From NCBI GenBank assembly GCA_023461075.1, contig JAEWNY010000006.1, positions 1 to 11,288 on the forward strand: a stretch of DNA of 11,288 nt, read 5' to 3'. The DNA comes from Pseudomonadota bacterium. Lineage in GTDB: Bacteria > Pseudomonadota > Gammaproteobacteria > Xanthomonadales > Xanthomonadaceae. Of this stretch, positions 7,871 to 11,288 are shown piece after piece. The notes below the pieces were generated by a model that worked only from the letters and a program-made list of their open reading frames with translations, was not told the DNA's origin and searched no databases. Each line of letters starts with the position of its first letter. Position 1 is the first letter of the stretch. The position numbers and the translations under genes were made by a program.

Positions 7871-8281
7871 TTGACCAACCAGGCCCAAGTCATCAAGACC
7901 ACCGCGCCCACCCCGCCGCCGCCGGTGGATGTCCTGCTCAAGACCGTGCACGACGCGGTGGAGAACCTGAAGGCGCAGGACACGGTCGAGCTGGACGTGC
8001 GGGGCAAGAGCAGCGTCTGCGACTACATGGTGATCGCCTCGGGCACCTCGACCCGGCACGTCAAGTCGATCGCCGACGAAGTGGTGCGTTTCGCCAAGCA
8101 ACTCGACTATCAACCGCTCGGCGTCGAGGGTGAGCAGGAGGCCGAATGGGTGCTGGTCGACCTGGGCGATGTCGTGGTCCACGTGATGTTGCCGCGGGTG
8201 CGCGAGTTCTATGCGCTCGAGCGCCTGTGGACGGTCGGCGACGAGCCGCCGGGCGAAACCGGGCCCGAAGACGCGATCTGA
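7871..8281 (+). CDS. rsfS: Ribosomal silencing factor RsfS
   Basis: RsfS (Iojap/DUF143 family) binds ribosomal protein uL14 and blocks joining of the subunits, lowering translation when nutrients are short. The protein has 136 residues. After a Pro-rich N-terminal extension (PTPPPP at 13-18), the domain begins near residue 20 and includes the family signatures SSVCDYMVIASGTSTRHVKSI, GVEGEQEAEWVLVDLGDVVVHVM and REFYALERLW. The tail is acidic. The start is a TTG at 7871: there is no ATG or GTG in this frame between the nadD stop and the conserved domain, so a rare start is needed, and its Shine-Dalgarno is weak at best (CGAGAA). rlmH follows after 15 bases. Confidence 0.95.
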   Translation: MTNQAQVIKTTAPTPPPPVDVLLKTVHDAVENLKAQDTVELDVRGKSSVCDYMVIASGTSTRHVKSIADEVVRFAKQLDYQPLGVEGEQEAEWVLVDLGDVVVHVMLPRVREFYALERLWTVGDEPPGETGPEDAI

Positions 8282-8296
8282 AGCGCGTCGCCTGCG

Positions 8297-8767
8297 ATGA
8301 AGGCCAGGCTCATCGCGGTGGGTGAAAAGCCACCCGGTTGGGTGGCCGAAGGATTCGCCGAGTATGGCAAGCGCCTGTCGCACGGCCTGCCGCTGGAACT
8401 CATCGAAGTTGCGCCCGGCGTGCGCGGCAAGGGCCGCGATGCGCAGCGCGCGATGTCCGAAGAAGGCGAGCGCGTGCTCGCCGCACTGCCGAAGAATGCC
8501 TGGGTGGTTGCGCTCGACGGACGCGGCAAGGCCTGGAGTTCCGAAGACCTGTCGATGCGACTCGAGCACTGGCGCGGGCAGGGGCGCGATCTTGCGTTTC
8601 TGATCGGAGGCCCCGAAGGCCACGCGCCCGCAGTACTGGAGCGTGCCGACGAACGCTGGTCGCTGGGGCCGCTGACCCTGCCGCACATGCTGGTGCGGCT
8701 GCTGCTGGCCGAGCAACTCTATCGCGCGGCCTCGATGCTGGCCAACCATCCCTACCATCGCGCCTGA
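8297..8767 (+). CDS. rlmH: 23S rRNA pseudouridine-1915 N3-methyltransferase
   Basis: SPOUT-class methyltransferase that uses S-adenosylmethionine to modify pseudouridine 1915 in helix 69 of 23S rRNA on assembled 70S ribosomes. The 156 residues match the usual length. Features visible are the N-terminal MKARLIAVGEKPPGWV, the central strand WVVALDGRGKAWSSEDL, the SAM-binding knot loop FLIGGPEGH (101-109), LGPLTLPHMLVRLLLAEQLYRA, and the invariant C terminus NHPYHRA. The ATG at 8297 has no clear Shine-Dalgarno; rsfS ends 15 bases earlier, so it is probably cotranscribed with it. It is the last plus-strand gene of the cluster and converges on the TonB gene with a 52-base gap. Confidence 0.97.
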   Translation: MKARLIAVGEKPPGWVAEGFAEYGKRLSHGLPLELIEVAPGVRGKGRDAQRAMSEEGERVLAALPKNAWVVALDGRGKAWSSEDLSMRLEHWRGQGRDLAFLIGGPEGHAPAVLERADERWSLGPLTLPHMLVRLLLAEQLYRAASMLANHPYHRA

Positions 8768-8819
8768 TCTGCGCTCGAAACGGCGGGATGCGGCCCTTGC
8801 AGCATCCGCTGCGCATCAA

Positions 8820-9530
8820 CTAGTCGATGCGGAAATCGACCGGCACGCTGCCGATCGCCTTCACTGCGACGCCGCCGCGCCGTGCCGGCACGAAACTCCA
8901 GCGACGCAACACCTGTTCGCGCGCGGTGCGGTCCAGCAGCCGATGGCCACTGCTCTTCTCGATCTGGACATCGACCGGGCGGCCGTTCTCGTCCACGGTG
9001 ACCCGCAGCAGCACGGTGCCTTGCATGCCGGCCTGCAGCGCTTCGCGCGGATAGGCGGGCTTCGGGTTGAGCAGGTATTGCAGGGCGATGCCCGCCAACG
9101 GTCCGCTGCCGGTCGGTGCGCTGTCGTCGCCGGCGGGCAGCACGGGGGCAGGATCGCCGTGGTCGATGAGGATCGCGGGTGTTTCGACCACCGCGACATC
9201 GCTATTCGATGCGACCGGTTGCAACATCGTCGCAGCCGGCACGCGCGCGGGTGCGGGTCGCGTCGCCGGGCGGATCGGCGCGCGTTGCACCACTTCCACC
9301 TCGATAGGGGGTGGGGGCGGCGGCGGCTTGGCCGGCGCGAACACCGGCTCGAAGCGCGTGCGTGGCTCATCGGCGTGGCTGGGCAGATCGATGCGGGCCG
9401 GCATCATCAACAGACCCAGAGCGACCAGATGCAGCGCGATGGCACTACTGATGCCGCTGATGCGGGTGGCATCGAGCCGGATCGACGAATCGCGCGGCTG
9501 CGCCGAAGGGAGTCGAAGCGTCTTCATCAT
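8820..9530 (-). CDS. TonB-family energy transducer
   Basis: A 236-residue inner-membrane protein with TonB architecture, which passes proton-motive force from ExbB/ExbD to outer-membrane receptors. A cytoplasmic N terminus of about 25 residues is followed by one membrane span (about 26-44, IALHLVALGLLMM), a periplasmic proline-rich linker with seven consecutive prolines (69-75) and further Pro/Ala runs, and the C-terminal TonB domain (about 153-236). That domain has PKPAYPREAL, GTVLLRVTVDENGRP and VLRRWSFVPAR. The start at 9530 has GGAGA six bases upstream; an in-frame extension to 9638 would run through the terminator. No exbB or exbD is present in the window, so its partners are elsewhere. 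It may serve a particular receptor or be a TonB-like paralogue rather than the main tonB, so no symbol is given. It has its own promoter region downstream of the terminator. Confidence 0.9.
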   Translation of the reverse strand: MMKTLRLPSAQPRDSSIRLDATRISGISSAIALHLVALGLLMMPARIDLPSHADEPRTRFEPVFAPAKPPPPPPPIEVEVVQRAPIRPATRPAPARVPAATMLQPVASNSDVAVVETPAILIDHGDPAPVLPAGDDSAPTGSGPLAGIALQYLLNPKPAYPREALQAGMQGTVLLRVTVDENGRPVDVQIEKSSGHRLLDRTAREQVLRRWSFVPARRGGVAVKAIGSVPVDFRID

Positions 9531-9536
9531 GATGCG

Positions 9537-9541
9537 TCTCC
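9537..9541 (-). promoter_or_regulatory. Ribosome binding site of the TonB-family gene
   Basis: GGAGA on the minus strand, six bases before the ATG at 9530. It decides between that start and in-frame codons further upstream that lie across the terminator. Confidence 0.6.
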
Positions 9542-9604
9542 AGGCCGAGGGTGGCTTGCTGGATAACGCACGGCATGATGCGACGGGGTTGAAAGATGCG
9601 GGAA

Positions 9605-9635
9605 AAACAAAGGCCCCGGTCAGGGGCCTTTGTTT
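9605..9635 (-). terminator. Rho-independent terminator after the SIMPL/50-residue gene pair
   Basis: A perfect 13-base-pair stem (AAACAAAGGCCCC with its exact complement) encloses a five-base loop. On the minus strand the stem ends in TTTGTTTTTC, a good U-tract. It lies 18 bases beyond the stop of the 50-residue gene and 74 bases before the TonB-family start, so it ends the upstream unit and implies a separate promoter for the TonB gene. On the plus strand the T-run is shorter, so activity there would be weaker. Confidence 0.88.
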
Positions 9636-9653
9636 CAACGCATGCGCTGCGCA

Positions 9654-9806
9654 TTACTCCACCGAAGTCTCCGGTTCCGGATCGCGCTCCATGCCGCCCT
9701 CGTCCGGGTTGCGCGGTTTCTTCGGGTGCGGTTTCTGCGCCTCCCGCTTGTCGGCCGGCACTTTTTCCGGATAACCGGGCTTTTTTTTCTGGTCGTGATG
9801 GGTCAT
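9654..9806 (-). CDS. Small charged, proline-rich protein (50 residues)
   Basis: A short gene starting at ATG 9806 and ending at TAA (9654-9656). It is supported by a Shine-Dalgarno (GAGGAA, four-base spacer), by a position 15 bases behind the SIMPL gene on the same strand, and by a strong terminator just after it. The protein starts MTHHDQKKKPGYPEK and ends with KPRNPDEGGMERDPEPE and a few more residues. It has nine prolines, eight lysines and eleven acidic residues, no cysteine, no signal peptide and no hydrophobic stretch, so it is probably a cytoplasmic, intrinsically disordered protein. I do not recognise a family and assign no function. Codons 7-9 (AAA AAA AAG) form an A8 run, unusual in DNA this GC-rich, where lysine is mostly AAG. 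Cotranscription with the SIMPL gene is likely. Confidence 0.72.
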   Translation of the reverse strand: MTHHDQKKKPGYPEKVPADKREAQKPHPKKPRNPDEGGMERDPEPETSVE

Positions 9807-9810
9807 CGGG

Positions 9811-9816
9811 TTCCTC
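9811..9816 (-). promoter_or_regulatory. Ribosome binding site of the 50-residue gene
   Basis: GAGGAA on the minus strand, four bases before the ATG at 9806, within the 15-base gap after the SIMPL stop. It is a main reason to accept this short gene as real. Confidence 0.6.
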
Positions 9817-9821
9817 GCCGC

Positions 9822-10577
9822 TCAGCGGCCCAGTTCGAACACGATGTTGAGAGTGACAGACAGGCTGCTTTCGCCGGGTGAAACCTGGGTCGCTTCCATC
9901 TTGGCATCGGCCGCCATCGCGCGCATGCCGCCGTACATCACCGGCGGGCGGAAACCTCCGCTGCCCTCGTCGATGCTGACGATCCGGCGCACGCGCAGAC
10001 CGAGCGTCTTGGCATACATCTCGGCGCGGGCCTGGGCCTTCTCCAGCGCCGCGCGGCGGGCCTCGTCGTAGGCTTCCTCCGGCTTGTCGACTTCGAAGCT
10101 GGGGCCGTTGAGCTCGTTGGCGCCCTGCGCGACCAAGGTGTCCATGATCCTGCCCAGCTTGGCGAGGTCACGGACCTTGACGCTGACGGTATTGCGCGCC
10201 TCGTAGCCGGTAATCCGCGGGGTCTCGTTCTGCTGGTAGACGTATTGCGGATTGAGATTGATGCCGCTGGTCTGGATGTCGCGCTCGGGGATGCCGGCGG
10301 CCTTGAGCGCCGCCATCACCTTGGCCATCTGCTCGGCGTTCTGGCGCATCGCGGTATTGGTGTCGGCGCCGCGGGTGACCACGCCGGTGGAGATGGTGGC
10401 GACATCCGGCACGCGCTTGCTGCTGGCTTCGGCGCTGACCGAGAGCAGGGTGCCGTCGCTGGAGACGATCGGTGCAACGGGGGATGTGGTCTGGGCGCAA
10501 GCTGACGTCATGGCGGTTCCGGCGGCCAGGGCAATGGCCAGCATGAGGGGGCGAAGGACGGACGGGGTTCGGGTCAC
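9822..10577 (-). CDS. SIMPL-domain (DUF541) periplasmic protein
   Basis: A 251-residue protein of the SIMPL/DUF541 family, related to periplasmic or outer-membrane proteins such as E. coli YggE, linked to oxidative stress; the biochemical role is not settled. Residues 1-28 are a signal peptide (LMLAIALAAG core, probable cut after ACA). The end TSAC could be read as a weak lipobox, but position -3 is Thr, so ordinary signal peptidase I cleavage is more likely. The domain starts LLSVSAEASSKRVPDVATISTGVVT and includes GIPERDIQTSGINLNPQY, YEARNTVSVKV, the family-typical DEARRAALEKAQARAEMYAKTLG (171-193), and the final SLSVTLNIVFELG. The GTG at 10577 is chosen because GGAG lies six bases upstream; the frame is open further but reads as non-coding Arg/Pro-rich sequence. 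It is the first gene of a unit with the 50-residue gene and is divergent from maf. Confidence 0.9.
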   Translation of the reverse strand: MTRTPSVLRPLMLAIALAAGTAMTSACAQTTSPVAPIVSSDGTLLSVSAEASSKRVPDVATISTGVVTRGADTNTAMRQNAEQMAKVMAALKAAGIPERDIQTSGINLNPQYVYQQNETPRITGYEARNTVSVKVRDLAKLGRIMDTLVAQGANELNGPSFEVDKPEEAYDEARRAALEKAQARAEMYAKTLGLRVRRIVSIDEGSGGFRPPVMYGGMRAMAADAKMEATQVSPGESSLSVTLNIVFELGR

Positions 10578-10583
10578 GGGATA

Positions 10584-10587
10584 CTCC
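10584..10587 (-). promoter_or_regulatory. Ribosome binding site of the SIMPL-domain gene
   Basis: GGAG (in CCGGAG) on the minus strand, six bases before the GTG at 10577. It supports GTG initiation over the internal ATG at 10544, which would remove the charged part of the signal peptide. Confidence 0.55.
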
Positions 10588-10715
10588 GGTGCGGTCGGTG
10601 GAAGGGTGGGGCTGCCACGGTGAACGGGTCGTGAGACGGGACGGGGTTGCGCTGCCGCGCCCTGTTGGCGCCGATTCAGCGCCGCGCGGTGGCCTTTCCT
10701 ACAGCTTGCGCGGGT

Positions 10716-10721
10716 TATCCT
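10716..10721 (+). promoter_or_regulatory. Candidate -10 element giving a leaderless maf transcript
   Basis: TATCCT ends six bases before the maf ATG at 10728. With the usual six- to seven-base gap, transcription would begin at or next to the A of the ATG, so the mRNA would have no leader; no Shine-Dalgarno is present either. GCGGG (10710-10714) and CCCGC (10723-10727) flank it as a short inverted repeat, which could be chance in this GC-rich DNA. No good -35 is visible. Confidence 0.35.
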
Positions 10722-10727
10722 GCCCGC

Positions 10728-11288
10728 ATGCTGCATCTTGCCTCGCGCTCACCGCGCCGTTCCGAATTGCTGGCCCGGTTGGGCCTCGACTTCGGCATCC
10801 TCGACATCGACATTCCCGAGCAACGCAGCGAGGACGAGCCGGCGCTGGACTACGTCTCGCGCGTGGCCCGCGAGAAGGCCGGCGCGGGACTGTTGCAGGT
10901 GGTCGCGGTGCCGGATGCGTGGGTCATCGGCGCCGACACCGAAGTGATCCTGGATGGCGAAGTGTTCGGCAAGCCGGCCGATGCCGATGCGGCTGCGCGG
11001 ATGTTGCGTCGGCTCTCCGGGCGCACGCATACGGTCGCGACCTCGGTCTGGCTGGTCTCGGCGGGCGACGAACGCCATGCGACGTCGGTCTCTGAAGTCA
11101 CATTCGATACGCTGGACGATGCGCGCATCGAACGCTACCTCGCCACCGGCGAATGGCAAGACAAGGCCGGCGCCTATGCCATCCAGGGCGCGGCGCAGGG
11201 CTTCATCGCCCACCTTGCCGGCAGCCATTCCGGGGTGATGGGGCTGCCGCTCAACGAGACCGCACGCCTGCTGCGCGACGCCGGATAC
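10728..11288 (+). CDS. maf: Maf-family nucleotide pyrophosphatase (YhdE type), cut by the window edge
   Basis: Maf proteins hydrolyse nucleoside triphosphates, including non-canonical ones, to monophosphate and pyrophosphate. The YhdE subgroup acts on dTTP and UTP and has been tied to control of septation. 187 residues are present and no stop is reached; the family is about 190-200 long, so only the last few residues are missing. Motifs seen are MLHLASRSPRRSELLARLG, the catalytic-Asp motif GADT (Asp70), VFGKPADADAAARMLRRLSGRTH, and DKAGAYAIQGAAQGFI with GSHSGVMGLPL. These C-terminal signatures fit YhdE rather than YceF. The ATG at 10728 is chosen because the conserved ASxSPRR motif begins four residues later. 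In related genomes the gene for ribonuclease G often follows, which would lie outside the window. It is divergent from the SIMPL gene across 150 bases. Confidence 0.95.
   Translation, partial: MLHLASRSPRRSELLARLGLDFGILDIDIPEQRSEDEPALDYVSRVAREKAGAGLLQVVAVPDAWVIGADTEVILDGEVFGKPADADAAARMLRRLSGRTHTVATSVWLVSAGDERHATSVSEVTFDTLDDARIERYLATGEWQDKAGAYAIQGAAQGFIAHLAGSHSGVMGLPLNETARLLRDAGY

Noticed and set aside
8783..8809. Imperfect hairpin (GGATGC/GCATCC) between rlmH and the TonB gene
   Set aside because: It has only six to eight base pairs with a bulge and a ten-base loop, and no T-tract on either strand, so it is too weak to call a terminator.
9642..9654. ATGCGC-T-GCGCAT palindrome at the end of the 50-residue gene
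   Set aside because: It is short and overlaps the stop region; alternating GC palindromes are common here, and no repeat of it was noticed elsewhere in the window.
9067..9774. Plus-strand frame of 235 codons across the TonB gene and terminator
   Set aside because: It runs antisense through a clear TonB domain and across a terminator hairpin, and has no domain or ribosome binding site.
10550..10581. Lipoprotein reading of the SIMPL protein through its TSAC sequence
   Set aside because: Position -3 is Thr rather than Leu/Val/Ile, and ACA followed by Gln is a better signal peptidase I site.

Overview
The window is GC-rich chromosomal DNA with the codon use and gene order of a gammaproteobacterium of the Xanthomonadaceae/Lysobacteraceae (Lysobacter, Luteimonas, Thermomonas or similar). 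The main support is the plus-strand series leuS - lptE - holA - nadD - rsfS - rlmH, with maf further on. LeuRS also carries a leucine-specific domain and a CxxC/CxxC zinc-ribbon region as I recall them from Xanthomonas. The genus cannot be fixed from the sequence alone.

Layout. Positions 1-264 hold the 3' end of a plus-strand integral membrane protein, perhaps DUF998. Its stop codon overlaps that of a convergent minus-strand DUF1176 gene (261-1285), which a one-base frameshift near 881-887 splits in two. Upstream of that, on the same strand, is a secreted metal-dependent amidohydrolase of the Xaa-Pro dipeptidase-like group (1332-2630). A 119-base divergent spacer separates it from leuS. From 2750 to 8767 runs the tight housekeeping cluster: leucyl-tRNA synthetase, the LPS-assembly lipoprotein LptE, DNA polymerase III delta, nicotinate-nucleotide adenylyltransferase, ribosomal silencing factor RsfS and the 23S rRNA methyltransferase RlmH. 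These link translation, outer-membrane biogenesis, replication and NAD synthesis.

From 8820 to 10577 comes a minus-strand cell-envelope block. A SIMPL-domain (DUF541) periplasmic protein is followed 15 bases on by a 50-residue charged, proline-rich protein, then a strong rho-independent terminator, then a separately transcribed TonB-type energy transducer. Past a 150-base divergent spacer, maf (a nucleotide pyrophosphatase of the YhdE type) starts at 10728 and runs off the right edge, probably only a few codons short of its end. No stretch over 300 bases lacks a gene. I see no tRNA, rRNA, CRISPR, insertion sequence or phage genes.

This is mostly an ordinary housekeeping region, and I do not see a convincing undescribed multi-gene system. 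The points worth a second look are the frameshifted DUF1176 gene, the overlooked 50-residue gene with an A8 run that forms an in-frame A AAA AAG slippery heptamer, an apparently enlarged LeuRS editing domain, a clean strand split in Shine-Dalgarno use, and a likely leaderless maf promoter.
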